A DNA stretch of 25,460 nucleotides from Dehalococcoidia bacterium UBA2158 (GCA_002328185.1 DCWQ01000054.1:1-25460); one strand, 5' to 3'. Positions 1-6,950 are shown, counted from the stretch's first letter. The notes: generated by a model not told the origin, from the letters alone. Program-made: numbers and translations.

Positions 1-29
1 CAGTAAGTCCGAAGGCTAGGAAAAGGATA

Positions 30-221
30 ATGGCGAAGGCAAACAAGAACCACGGGCATCCGAACTTTTTGCACTTGGGCGAAGTGCTACATCAGATGGG
101 AGACGGGGTGGCTGCAGCGTACGACTGGCTGACCGGACCAGCCATTACCGAAAAGCAGCGCGTTGAGCACAAGCTGGCCGAGACGGAGCCCATCCGCCGC
201 GTCGGCCCGACGGCCTTCTAA
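30..221 (+). CDS. Small protein of unknown function (63 aa)
   Basis: A 63-residue open frame starts at ATG 30 behind a purine-rich AGGAAAAGG (18-26) that can serve as ribosome binding site. The product is soluble-looking, rich in His and charged residues at the N-terminus (KANKNHGHPN), with no membrane segment, signal peptide or cysteine pair. I do not recognise a family. It stands alone at the window edge, is followed by two stem-loops (354-386 and 509-538), and is transcribed convergently to the ornithine cyclodeaminase-family gene. Good start context and plausible composition support a real gene. The opposite-strand 116-aa frame over the same DNA looks like a shadow. Confidence 0.55.
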   Translation: MAKANKNHGHPNFLHLGEVLHQMGDGVAAAYDWLTGPAITEKQRVEHKLAETEPIRRVGPTAF

Positions 222-353
222 CCGGGTCTCTTCTTCACCTTCTGGATGGATTTCCCGGGGATTATTCAGAAGTAACCTGGTTGCGGCCCCTGTAATGACG
301 CCCCTCGGCGGTGCAGCCTCATCCGCGGCTGAGGCCGGATCTACTCCTCCTCC

Positions 354-386
354 AAATGGCGGCAGCGACATTAGCTGTCGCCATTT
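354..386 (+). terminator. Stem-loop downstream of the 63-aa gene
   Basis: AAATGGCG (354-361) pairs with CGCCATTT (379-386), then CAGC (363-366) with GCTG (374-377) across one mismatch, leaving a 7-nt loop. That is 12 paired positions followed by CCTTTG, so the T-tract is poor. It may be an inefficient terminator or an RNA structure in the 3' region of the small gene. Confidence 0.4.
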
Positions 387-455
387 CCTTTGCCCAGCGC
401 GGGTGAGCCTGTCGATGGGCCATCTATCAACAAACATGATCTCCGAGAACCGCCG

Positions 456-492
456 CCCTCACCCAAACCATTTCCCGTGCACGGGAGAAGGG
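456..492. repeat. CTTCTCCC hairpin repeat, copy 1
   Basis: Read on the minus strand this is CCCTTCTCCCGTGCACGGG followed by a GGTTTGGGTGAGGG tail. It matches the layout at 17473-17509 and, more loosely, 5911-5946: a short G/C hairpin followed by a GGTTAGGRTGGGG-like tail. Three copies at gene borders in one window indicate an interspersed repeat family. Confidence 0.5.
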
Positions 493-508
493 ATTTTGGT
501 CTGTTGCG

Positions 509-538
509 GGCGCTTACAAAACGTAGGCGCCGGTTTTT
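509..538 (+). terminator. Rho-independent terminator
   Basis: GGCGCTTAC (509-517) pairs with GTAGGCGCC (523-531), nine pairs including one G-T, around an AAAAC loop. GG and five Ts follow (534-538). The T-tract lies on the + side, so it would stop rightward transcripts, most simply the one carrying the 63-aa gene, before the convergent gene that ends at 618. Confidence 0.6.
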
Positions 539-617
539 AACCCGCCCAAGCTAGCAGGAACCAATTCTCTAGTTACAAACCCACTCGCACTGTCATTCGG
601 AGAGAGACGCCGGCTCG

Positions 618-1577
618 CTAGAACGGGAGTCCCTGTCCGATACCCTGCTCCTTCGCCTTGTTATAGACCAATTGAGCGGCTGCGATGTCCTCTAAGGCCA
701 GACCCATCGACTCGAACAACGTTATCGAGTCGGCTGACGGACGCCCATTAACCTGTCCTGACACCAGGTCCTGAAGCTCCTTGGCCATGTCCCAGCGGAA
801 GCTGCCCCGGGGCTCCAACCAGAGCAGGTCTCCGCACTCGATCTTGGCCTGGTCCAGGTCGTCAACCACGATGACCTCGGACCGGAGCACAGCTTCTTCG
901 TCGATCTCACGCCGCATCCAGTGGTTGCCGCCAGCAGCGTTTATGTGGGCGCCCGGAGAAAGCCAGTCACCCAATAGAACCGGTTCCCGGGCAGAAGTTA
1001 TAACGATCACCACGTCGGCCCCCGCAACGCATTCTTCGGCGGTTTCCACTGCCTCCACATCCACGCTCAGGCTCTCGCTGCTGCGCTTGGCGAACTCCTC
1101 GCGACGCTCTTCCTTGCGGCTGAACACCTTCACCCCTTTGATGTCGCGGACCGAGCAGACCGCCTCCAGCTGGGTGCGGGCTTGAAACCCGGACCCGATC
1201 ACGGCAACAGTGGCTGCATCTTTCTTGGCCATGTACTTGGTGGCCACCCCGCTAGCGGCGCCGGTGCGTATCTGCCCTAGGCGGCCGGCTTCCATGCAGG
1301 ACAGCAACCCGCCGGTCTCGTAGTCGTAGAGCATGACGATCATCTTGGCCGAGCCGGGCCCGCCGAACGAGGGATACGCCTTGTATCCGAAAACCCCCTG
1401 ACCCGCATTGGACGCCGTCATGAAGTGGAAGAAGCCGCCCGGCATGCGGATGCGGTTCCTGGGGCGGTTGTCCACCTTACCTTCGCCGGCATCGGCAAAG
1501 GCCTGGTCGAGTACGTCGATACACTCGCCCATGGGTAGCAGTTGGGCCACTTCCTGGTCATTCAAAAACAGGGCCAT
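618..1577 (-). CDS. Ornithine cyclodeaminase / mu-crystallin family NAD(P)-dependent protein
   Basis: The 319-aa product fits the ornithine cyclodeaminase / mu-crystallin family, whose members act as cyclodeaminases, imino-acid or ketimine reductases, or alanine dehydrogenases. Visible family features are GYKAY with Lys66 (substrate carboxylate region), GQIRTGAASG with Arg104, and the Rossmann dinucleotide motif VAVIGSGFQA (residues 124-133). Length is normal. The ATG at 1577 is preceded by GTAGGAG at good spacing, and an extended -10 (1634-1642) lies upstream on the same strand. It is divergent from a D-2-hydroxyacid dehydrogenase, which may hint at shared amino- or keto-acid metabolism. The family is clear, but the substrate cannot be assigned, since ornithine cyclodeaminase, ketimine reductase and alanine dehydrogenase forms are hard to separate by sequence. 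Confidence 0.88.
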   Translation of the reverse strand: MALFLNDQEVAQLLPMGECIDVLDQAFADAGEGKVDNRPRNRIRMPGGFFHFMTASNAGQGVFGYKAYPSFGGPGSAKMIVMLYDYETGGLLSCMEAGRLGQIRTGAASGVATKYMAKKDAATVAVIGSGFQARTQLEAVCSVRDIKGVKVFSRKEERREEFAKRSSESLSVDVEAVETAEECVAGADVVIVITSAREPVLLGDWLSPGAHINAAGGNHWMRREIDEEAVLRSEVIVVDDLDQAKIECGDLLWLEPRGSFRWDMAKELQDLVSGQVNGRPSADSITLFESMGLALEDIAAAQLVYNKAKEQGIGQGLPF

Positions 1578-1633
1578 GATATTCTCCTACAACTCGTTGA
1601 TCGTCATTCGTGCCCAGGCACGGGCGGCAGTCC

Positions 1634-1642
1634 AGTATAGCA
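1634..1642 (-). promoter_or_regulatory. Extended -10 promoter element for the cyclodeaminase-family gene
   Basis: On the minus strand the bases read TGCTATACT, an extended -10 (TGn plus TATACT), about 57 bp upstream of the ATG at 1577. No good -35 is visible, as is common for extended -10 promoters. The same nine bases recur upstream of signal peptidase I. Confidence 0.5.
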
Positions 1643-1685
1643 CCGGGGATTCCCTTCGAATAGGCGTCAAAATCCGGGTTCCCTT

Positions 1686-1694
1686 TGCTACAAT
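1686..1694 (+). promoter_or_regulatory. Extended -10 promoter element for the D-2-hydroxyacid dehydrogenase
   Basis: TGCTACAAT lies 43 bp before the ATG at 1738, with a strong AAGGAAAG ribosome binding site between (1721-1728). A recognisable -35 is lacking. Transcription would start near 1701. The element faces away from the one at 1634-1642, giving a compact divergent promoter pair. Confidence 0.5.
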
Positions 1695-1737
1695 TACAGA
1701 GCGATTAAGCGCCTTGAGATAAGGAAAGATTTCGACG

Positions 1738-2730
1738 ATGTTCAAACCCCGCGTTTACGTCACCCGGCAGATATTTCCCGATGCCTTGGACCTCATCGAG
1801 AAGTCCGCTGAACTAGAACTTTGGCCCGAGGACCAGCCTCCCTCTCCGGAACAACTGAAAGAGGCTTTGGCCGACGTGGACGGCGCCATCATCAATGTGA
1901 TGGACCACATCGATGCATCGGTCTTGGAAGCCGCGCCCAAGCTGAGGGTGCTGAGCCAGGTGGCGGTGGGGCTGGACAACATCGACATCCCCGAGTCCAC
2001 CAAGCGCGAGATATTGGTCGGCTACACCCCCGGCGTCTTGGCCAAGTCGACCGCCGACTTGGCTTTCGGCCTTCTACTGGCCGTGGCCCGGCGCGTAGTT
2101 GAGAGCGACAAGTGGGTCCGGGAAGGCAACTGGAAGATCTCACATCACCCCATGTTCTGGCTGGGTTCAGAGGTCAACGGCAGCACCTTGGGCATTCTGG
2201 GCTTGGGCGGGATCGGCCTGGAGATGGCCAAGCGGGCCAAAGGATTCGACATGAAAGTCCTATACCACTCCCGCACTCGGAAGCGGGAACTGGAGAAGGA
2301 ACATGGCTTCAAGTACGCGTCGTTCAAACGAGTGCTGGCCGACTCCGACTTCATCTCCATCCACGTGCCGCTAACCCCGGAGACGAACAAGTTCATCGGC
2401 GAAAAACAGCTCAAGGCAATGAAAAAATCCGCGATCCTAGTGAACCTCTCCCGCGGACCGGTAGTGGACACCGAGGCCCTGTACAAAGCGCTTAAAAAGA
2501 GTTGGATCGCCGGGGCCGGCCTGGACGTATTCGACCCTGAGCCCGTGCCTCCAGAACACCCGATACTTGGCCTCGACAACGTGGTGGTCCTGCCCCACAT
2601 CGGCAGCGCCTCCAACCGTTCCCGCAGGGAGATGCACCTTCTGGCAGCCAGAAACCTGGTGGCCGGACTGAACGGGGAGCGGCTGGAAGAGTGCGCCAAC
2701 CCCGAACTCTACGAGTCGCTGGGAATCTGA
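1738..2730 (+). CDS. D-2-hydroxyacid dehydrogenase (glyoxylate/hydroxypyruvate reductase-like)
   Basis: A 330-aa member of the D-isomer-specific 2-hydroxyacid dehydrogenase family, which interconverts 2-keto acids and D-2-hydroxyacids with NAD(P)H in the cytosol. The nucleotide-binding motif GLGGIG is at residues 155-160. The catalytic triad is present: Arg239 in NLSRGPVVD, Glu268 in DVFDPEPVP and His287 in VVLPHIGSAS. The outer catalytic domain (about 1-100 and 290-330) surrounds the central Rossmann domain, and length is typical. The overall pattern, including VAVGLDNID and the PVPPEHPI segment, is closest to glyoxylate/hydroxypyruvate/gluconate reductases of the GhrB type. The ATG at 1738 has AAGGAAAG ten bases upstream. 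The substrate is inferred. It is divergent from the ornithine cyclodeaminase-family gene. Confidence 0.9.
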   Translation: MFKPRVYVTRQIFPDALDLIEKSAELELWPEDQPPSPEQLKEALADVDGAIINVMDHIDASVLEAAPKLRVLSQVAVGLDNIDIPESTKREILVGYTPGVLAKSTADLAFGLLLAVARRVVESDKWVREGNWKISHHPMFWLGSEVNGSTLGILGLGGIGLEMAKRAKGFDMKVLYHSRTRKRELEKEHGFKYASFKRVLADSDFISIHVPLTPETNKFIGEKQLKAMKKSAILVNLSRGPVVDTEALYKALKKSWIAGAGLDVFDPEPVPPEHPILGLDNVVVLPHIGSASNRSRREMHLLAARNLVAGLNGERLEECANPELYESLGI

Positions 2731-2857
2731 CAGCCCCATCCGTCGCCGTAAGATTGGACCACGCCGGACAATCATCAGCCGTTTCAGTCTCGGAGCCGCA
2801 GGCAACAAGAACGATGGCCGCTAGACAGATGGCGATGAGCAGCCAGGGCTTTCGCAT
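2731..2857 (-). pseudogene. Start of a lipoprotein gene, probably truncated
   Basis: From ATG 2857 on the minus strand, behind GGGGA, the frame encodes a textbook lipoprotein signal peptide: MRKPW, a hydrophobic core (LLIAICLAAIVLV) and a lipobox ending at Cys20 (LVAC), then GSETETADDC. After about 42 residues the frame runs, without a stop, into the antisense strand of the dehydrogenase gene, where composition becomes Arg/Gly/Pro-rich and unconvincing down to 2492. The simplest reading is the 5' remnant of a lipoprotein gene whose remainder was lost. A short functional lipoprotein of about 122 aa overlapping the dehydrogenase is possible but less likely. Confidence 0.4.
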
Positions 2858-2932
2858 CAAATAGGTTCCCCGAAGCCGCTCTGGCAACAAAAGCGAAGCG
2901 GCCAAGGGAAGTGGTAACGAGGGGAAGAAAGC

Positions 2933-3022
2933 TGGCGGAGAGGGCGGGATTCGAACCCGCGAGAAGCTTGCGCCCCTACACGATTTCCAGTCGTGCCCAT
3001 TCGGCCGCTCTGGCACCTCTCC
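2933..3022 (-). tRNA. tRNA-Ser (anticodon GGA)
   Basis: On the minus strand the 90-nt gene starts GGAGAGG (3022-3016), which pairs with CCTCTCC near the 3' end, and it ends in an encoded G-CCA (2936-2933). A long variable arm marks a class II tRNA. The T-loop reads GGTTCGAATCC, and the anticodon loop carries GGA (2988-2986), decoding UCC/UCU. All arms fold without gaps. Confidence 0.95.
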
Positions 3023-3176
3023 AGCTTGGCGGGAGATCCTCCCACAGGACCCGGATTCATCCCGCAGCCGGGAACACGGGGCCTCAGCCATTATAGGCAA
3101 CCGCCCGCTTGGCTGTCCACAGACTCAGTCATCTTTTTCAGATAACCGCATCCGGGCACTGCCCTTCAAATTTGCC

Positions 3177-3182
3177 TATAAT
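3177..3182 (+). promoter_or_regulatory. Putative -10 element for the Rieske gene
   Basis: A perfect TATAAT lies 40 bp before the ATG at 3222, with TAGGAG (3205-3210) as ribosome binding site. TG is found two bases upstream of the hexamer, close to an extended -10. No convincing -35 is seen. Confidence 0.4.
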
Positions 3183-3221
3183 ATTGGCCCAGACTAATCA
3201 CGGATAGGAGCGATTGAAACT

Positions 3222-3545
3222 ATGGCCGACGCAGGCTTTATCAAGGTTGCACAGGTAAGTGAAATCAGACCAGGCGAGATGATCGCGGTGGAAGTAGGGA
3301 GCGAACAGGTGCTTCTGGTCAACGTAGATGGAACTATCCATGCCATCGACGACATCTGCTCCCACGCTTATGCGTCGCTCTCCGAGGGAGACCTAAGGGG
3401 CGATGAGGTTGAATGCCCGCTCCACGGAGGCGCCTTTAGCTGCATCACCGGAGCGCCGACCAATCCACCGGCCAACGAATCTCTCCGCGTCTATAGCGTA
3501 CAGATCGAGGGCGATGACATCCTTGTTGCCCCGCCCATCGACTAA
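3222..3545 (+). CDS. Rieske [2Fe-2S] ferredoxin-like protein
   Basis: A 107-aa single-domain Rieske protein. The two cluster-binding boxes are CSH (Cys46, His48) and CPLHG (Cys65, His68), with 16 residues between them as in soluble Rieske ferredoxins of dioxygenase systems and NirD-like proteins. The N-terminal beta strands (MADAGFIKVAQVSEI, VLLVNVDG) and the C-terminal SLRVYSVQIEGDDILV segment complete the fold. There is no membrane anchor, so it should be a cytosolic electron carrier. No oxygenase partner is adjacent: upstream is tRNA-Ser and downstream, convergently, is signal peptidase I 19 bp away. It probably serves an oxygenase encoded elsewhere, so the partner is unknown. Confidence 0.92.
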   Translation: MADAGFIKVAQVSEIRPGEMIAVEVGSEQVLLVNVDGTIHAIDDICSHAYASLSEGDLRGDEVECPLHGGAFSCITGAPTNPPANESLRVYSVQIEGDDILVAPPID

Positions 3546-3564
3546 GCAGTCAATCTCCTGATAA

Positions 3565-4230
3565 TTATCCGAAGCAGGGTATCCGGTCCAGTATGTTCAG
3601 GATCTGAATTCCCGGCGCCGGCCAATACACCATCCACACCTTTCCGCGCAGGTTGGCGTCTGGCACCGCGCCCCAGGAGCGGGAATCGTTGCTGTGGTCC
3701 CGGTTGTCCCCCAGAACGTAATACTCCCATTCTCCCAACGTGAGCTCGGCCGCGTTGGAATGATCCTTCTCAGCCAGGTAAGGCTCGACCAGTTTTTCCT
3801 CGTTCACGAACACGACACCATCAAACATGCGTATCGTTTCGCCGGGCAGACCAACGACCCTTTTCACGAAATCTTTCCTGGGGTTATCGGGATTCCTATC
3901 CGGAAACTCGAATACGATGATCTCTCCCCGCTCGGGGGCGTGTATGGCCTTCCGGGATGAGCCCTCATCGGCCTGCCAGAAAGGCACGATCTTAGCCAGC
4001 CGGTCCATCTCGATATTCAGGTAAACCAGCCGGTTCACCAAAAGGTACTGGCCGTCTTCCAAAGTGGGGTCCATGCTGGAGCCGTCAACCTTGAAGTTCC
4101 GCACCGTGGTCTGCAGTAGCATAAAAACCACCGCCGCCAGGATCAAAGCCTCGATTATTTCTCTACAAACACGCGCCAAAGGTTTCTTCTTCCACTTAGA
4201 TACGAATAGTGCCTTAAAAAAGTATAGCAC
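3565..4230 (-). CDS. lepB: Signal peptidase I (S26 family)
   Basis: This 221-aa membrane serine protease cleaves signal peptides from exported proteins. A single N-terminal transmembrane segment (about residues 26-41, EALILAAVVFMLLQ) precedes box B GSSMDPTL with nucleophile Ser52, and general base Lys123 lies in DFVKRVVGLPGE. Box E reads GDNRDHSNDSR (174-184). The protein faces outward behind its anchor. The frame begins at GTG 4230, but that codon overlaps the extended -10 TGCTATACT (4222-4230) and has a weak ribosome binding site. TTG at 4179, behind GGAAGAAG, gives a 204-aa protein starting MARVCREI and is an attractive alternative. Family assignment is firm. A second, shorter S26 peptidase lies at 17848-18324. 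Confidence 0.93.
   Translation of the reverse strand: MLYFFKALFVSKWKKKPLARVCREIIEALILAAVVFMLLQTTVRNFKVDGSSMDPTLEDGQYLLVNRLVYLNIEMDRLAKIVPFWQADEGSSRKAIHAPERGEIIVFEFPDRNPDNPRKDFVKRVVGLPGETIRMFDGVVFVNEEKLVEPYLAEKDHSNAAELTLGEWEYYVLGDNRDHSNDSRSWGAVPDANLRGKVWMVYWPAPGIQILNILDRIPCFG
4222..4230 (-). promoter_or_regulatory. Possible extended -10 for signal peptidase I
   Basis: The minus strand reads TGCTATACT, identical to the element before the cyclodeaminase-family gene. If this is the promoter, transcription starts near 4215 and translation must begin downstream, for example at TTG 4179, rather than at GTG 4230. Confidence 0.4.
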
Positions 4231-4254
4231 CCACCCGCAGATACGTACCGCCGT

Positions 4255-4283
4255 TTGTTCCCAAATCCTTGGTCTGCTACAAT
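4255..4283 (+). promoter_or_regulatory. Promoter of the SMP-30/gluconolactonase gene
   Basis: TTGTTC (4255-4260) and TACAAT (4278-4283) are spaced by 17 bp, with TG one base ahead of the -10 (4275-4276). This is the best-formed promoter in the window, 43 bp before the ATG at 4327. Confidence 0.6.
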
Positions 4284-4326
4284 CTGCGCCTAGCTAATCA
4301 GCCTCGAACCATGGAGGGACCACCCC

Positions 4327-5229
4327 ATGAGTTGGCGTTTTCAATTGCTTAACAAACCCTACGGCAGCGTTACCGAAGGCCCCGTGTGGGACGGCGAGAA
4401 CTTGCTCTTCACCCACATCGCCGCTAGCCGCATCTACCGCTGCGACCACAAGACCGACGAAATAACCGTCTGGCGCGAAGGCACCAACCGCACAAACGGC
4501 CTGGCCCACGATGAAGAAGGCCGCCTATTTGGCTGCTGCTCCGGTGGACGGGCTATCTTGCGCTTCGACCCGGACGGCAACAACGTTGTTGTCGCCGACG
4601 AGTTCGACGGCCATAAGCTGAACACACCCAACGACCTGGCCGTCGACCGCCAAGGCCGCATCTGGTTCACCAACCCCTGGAACGCCACCAACATCGACGC
4701 AACCGAGATTGAAGAACCCGGCCTCCGCGCGGTGCTCTGCGCCACTCCTCAGGCCGACGGCAGCTACTCGATCGCCCGGGTCGAGACCGATAGCACCATG
4801 CCCAACGGCATTCTGGTGTCCATCGACGGCAACACACTCTACGTCGCCGAGAGCAACAGCGAAGACGCCAGCATTGACCGGGAACTGCGGGCCTATCCGA
4901 TCAATGACAATGGCTCCCTGGGCCCCTACGACACCCTTCATGCATTCGGCACCAACAAACGCGACCCACAGCGCGGCATCGACGGCATGTGCCTGGACCG
5001 AGGCGGCAATATCGTCGCCACCGCCGGTTGGCCTTCTTCCGGACCCGGCCCGCTGATCTATGTGTTCGACCCCAAAGGGCGGGTGATCGAGACCCATCCG
5101 GTGCCCTGCTTCCGGCCCACCAACTGTGCCTTCGGTGGCCCGGACCGGTCCACTCTATACGTGACCAGCGCCGAGGGTCACCTCTTCAAGGCCGAGACCG
5201 ACATGGAAGGCTGGGCCCTATTCCCTTAA
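4327..5229 (+). CDS. SMP-30/gluconolactonase/LRE family sugar lactonase
   Basis: This 300-aa protein fits the six-bladed beta-propeller SMP-30/regucalcin family, which are metal-dependent lactonases that open aldonolactones to sugar acids. The expected metal ligands are visible: Glu17 in VTEGPVW, Asn160 in STMPNGI and Asp219 in RGIDGMCLD. Asn102 lies in the substrate-site motif NTPNDLAVD. Repeated blade motifs such as DRQGRIWFTNPW and GNTLYVAESN also fit, and length matches. The ATG at 4327 follows ATGGAGGGACC with a good GGAGG site. A promoter lies at 4255-4283. The product would be cytosolic, and together with the dehydrogenases and Gfo/Idh/MocA enzymes suggests sugar-acid metabolism. The exact lactone is unknown. 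Confidence 0.9.
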   Translation: MSWRFQLLNKPYGSVTEGPVWDGENLLFTHIAASRIYRCDHKTDEITVWREGTNRTNGLAHDEEGRLFGCCSGGRAILRFDPDGNNVVVADEFDGHKLNTPNDLAVDRQGRIWFTNPWNATNIDATEIEEPGLRAVLCATPQADGSYSIARVETDSTMPNGILVSIDGNTLYVAESNSEDASIDRELRAYPINDNGSLGPYDTLHAFGTNKRDPQRGIDGMCLDRGGNIVATAGWPSSGPGPLIYVFDPKGRVIETHPVPCFRPTNCAFGGPDRSTLYVTSAEGHLFKAETDMEGWALFP

Positions 5230-5251
5230 CCAGCCGGCACCGGTGCAACCG

Positions 5252-5301
5252 GGTTTCCACACGCCGGCATGGCCTGGTTTCCATACGATGGGGTTTTCCA
5301 C
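5252..5301. repeat. Degenerate direct repeat GGTTTCCAYACG
   Basis: GGTTTCCACACG (5252-5263) recurs as GGTTTCCATACG (5276-5287), 24 bp on, and a weaker GGTTTTCCACT follows at about 5291. It lies between the lactonase stop and the next gene, with GCCGGCATGGCC between the units, a module also seen in the composite repeats near 20.7 and 22.1 kb. Confidence 0.35.
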
Positions 5302-5374
5302 TAATATGGGAGATACTGCTTGGCGATTTTGCTTTGATGTCGCCCAGAATCGATCGGCTAACGAGAGCGATAAC

Positions 5375-5746
5375 ATGAGTTTGCAAGGACGACAAAGCTT
5401 GACGAATTCCGGATTCACCCGGGAAAAACTACGCCAGGGTGGAGGCCGTGGCAACGGCAACGACCACCTTGATGAGCTGATCGGCGCCACGGAACTGTTC
5501 GTCTACCAAACGCCCAACAAGAAACCCAAGGGCTTCGAATCTCTGAAGCTGTTTTTGGCCGCGTCCGAGTGCGAGCTGATCTTCACTCTCGATATCCCGC
5601 CGGAACTGAAGAACTACGAGGCTTTCCGCATCACACACAAGGCTGGAGAAAAGATTCCGGACGGCGTGCTGAAACGCTGCCACTCCTGGGCCCACGGCCG
5701 CAACTTCCTCCACAGCTTCTTCAAACCCATGTACGGCGGCCGGTAG
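5375..5746 (+). CDS. Protein of unknown function (123 aa)
   Basis: The open frame extends upstream to 5243, but the first 44 residues run through the GGTTTCCA repeats and look non-coding. I therefore choose ATG 5375, with a weak GAGAG nearby, giving 123 aa beginning MSLQGRQSLTNSGF. The product is soluble, with a basic, Gly/Asn-rich N-terminus (GGGRGNGNDH), then a globular-looking domain of alternating hydrophobic and charged residues (LDELIGATELFVYQ, LKLFLAASECELIF) and an aromatic, basic C-terminus (HGRNFLHSFFKPMYGG). I recognise no family and no catalytic signature. A clear terminator (5776-5805) follows the stop codon, supporting a transcribed gene. Start choice is uncertain. Confidence 0.6.
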   Translation: MSLQGRQSLTNSGFTREKLRQGGGRGNGNDHLDELIGATELFVYQTPNKKPKGFESLKLFLAASECELIFTLDIPPELKNYEAFRITHKAGEKIPDGVLKRCHSWAHGRNFLHSFFKPMYGGR

Positions 5747-5775
5747 AGCCAGACCCACCCGTCAACAGAAAACAA

Positions 5776-5812
5776 AGAGACCCGTCGGAAACCCGCCGGG
5801 TCTCTTCTTGTA
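5776..5812 (+). terminator. Rho-independent terminator after the 123-aa gene
   Basis: AGAGACCCG (5776-5784) pairs perfectly with CGGGTCTCT (5797-5805). CGG/CCG inside the loop can extend the stem. A T-rich TCTTCTTGT follows. It lies 30 bp after the stop codon at 5746. Confidence 0.75.
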
Positions 5813-5818
5813 TTGCCA

Positions 5819-6021
5819 CCCACCCGTCATTCCGGCGAAGGCCGGAATCCATGTAGTTGGCTGAAGTCAGATGACGGGTGTCGAGGTTGTCGTGGGAATC
5901 GAAGGAAAAGTCCCCTCACCCGTGAGAGGGAGAGGTTAGGGTGGGGCGAGTCTTCGCATAAGTCATCCATGATCTGCCAGACTTAGTTTGCCTAGATTCT
6001 TGCTTTCGCAGGAATGACAAG
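5819..6021. repeat. Repeat-filled spacer (composite palindromic repeats)
   Basis: No gene is seen here. The spacer holds CGTCATTCCGGCGAAGGCCGG with the rest of its palindrome (5825-5853), a CCCTCACCCGTGAGAGGG hairpin with a GGTTAGGGTGGGG tail (5911-5946), then AGTCATCCATGATCTGCC leading to a TTGCTTTCGCAGGAATGAC half-palindrome (5999-6018). The same modules recur near 20.7 and 22.1 kb. Confidence 0.65.
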
Positions 6022-6039
6022 GTGCGCCCAAGCAGCCTC

Positions 6040-6921
6040 CTACCCCCGTGGGTGGTTGGCCAAGAAATTGTCGGCAATCTCGTTGAAGGTTTTAAACTGG
6101 ACGCCGTCGTGGGACAGGAGGTATTCGGCCAACCGCTCCAGCATCAGCAACACCTGAGGACGGCCACTGACGTCGGGGTGGATGGTGATGGGGAACACGG
6201 CCTCGTCATACTCCCGATACACGAAATCGAACTGGTCCTTCCACATCTGCTCAATATCCCGGGGATTGACGAACCCGTGGCTGTTGGGCGCGGCCTTGAT
6301 GAACATCATCGGCGGCAGGTCGTCCAGGTACCAGTTGGCCGGTATCTCCACCAAGTCGGTCTCTACCCCACGTACCAACGCGTGCATCCAATGCTCGGCA
6401 GGCCGTGAGAAGTCGATCTTGGTCCAGCGGTCGCCCTTCCGCACGTAGTAACACTCAAAGTCCTTGTGCATCAGGCTGTGGTCGTACTTGATGCCGTGCT
6501 TCTGCAGCAGCTCGTTGGTCACGTGGCTAAACTCCCACCAAGGGGCCACGTAACCGGTGGGTCGTTTGCCCGAAATGCTAGTGATCAGATCGATGCACTT
6601 GACCAGCACCGCCTCCTCCTGCTCCTCAGACATGGCAATGGGATTCTCATGAGAGTAGCCATGGAGGCCAATCTCATGTCCTCCAGCCACGATCATCTGG
6701 CACTCGATGGGGAACGTCTCCATGGAATGGCCGGGAATGAACCAGGTGGTCGTGATCCCCAACCGTTCGAACAGCCTGACCAGGCGTGGCGTGCCCACCT
6801 CTCCGGCGAACATGCCCCGTGAGATGTCGTCGGGCGAGTCCTCACCCCCATAGGAACCCAACCACCCGCCAACGGCGTCCAGATCAACTCCGAACGCACA
6901 AGAAATCTTCTTATCAGCCAC
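6040..6921 (-). CDS. Polysaccharide deacetylase-like (NodB homology) hydrolase
   Basis: This 293-aa protein fits the NodB/polysaccharide deacetylase superfamily (carbohydrate esterase 4 fold), metal-dependent hydrolases acting on N-acetyl groups or, in PuuE-like members, on amide rings. Motif 1 is GVDLDA (Asp13, Asp15). Motif 2, the metal-binding HGYSHEN, supplies His87 and His91. A late His248 in ITIHPD fits the C-terminal catalytic motif. There is no signal peptide, so a cytosolic small-molecule substrate is more likely than cell wall polymer. The start is GTG 6921 behind a strong AGGAGG eight bases upstream. It is the last gene of the minus-strand run, 29 bp after the enoyl-CoA hydratase-like gene, suggesting co-transcription in an acyl-CoA pathway. 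The substrate is unknown. Confidence 0.85.
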   Translation of the reverse strand: MADKKISCAFGVDLDAVGGWLGSYGGEDSPDDISRGMFAGEVGTPRLVRLFERLGITTTWFIPGHSMETFPIECQMIVAGGHEIGLHGYSHENPIAMSEEQEEAVLVKCIDLITSISGKRPTGYVAPWWEFSHVTNELLQKHGIKYDHSLMHKDFECYYVRKGDRWTKIDFSRPAEHWMHALVRGVETDLVEIPANWYLDDLPPMMFIKAAPNSHGFVNPRDIEQMWKDQFDFVYREYDEAVFPITIHPDVSGRPQVLLMLERLAEYLLSHDGVQFKTFNEIADNFLANHPRG

Positions 6922-6950
6922 GGTGTTTCCCTCCTGATCTAGCTCTTTGA

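Larger units (their letters stand above)
222..617. other. Intergenic stretch with hairpins and repeats
   Basis: No convincing gene is visible in these ~400 bases. They hold a small hairpin (GCCTCA 316-321 with TGAGGC 330-335), a long imperfect stem-loop (354-386), a fragment of the GAGCCTGTCGA repeat (403-415), a copy of the CTTCTCCC hairpin repeat (456-492) and a terminator-like hairpin with five Ts (509-538). Frames that cross the region have a composition typical of non-coding shadow. Confidence 0.5.

Noticed and set aside
222..617. Riboswitch or T-box leader
   Set aside because: Hairpins are present but no conserved riboswitch core was seen, and the nearest downstream gene is convergent.
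5243..5374. Upstream extension of the 123-aa protein to 167 aa
   Set aside because: The extra 44 residues are read from degenerate GGTTTCCA repeats and show no coding character.
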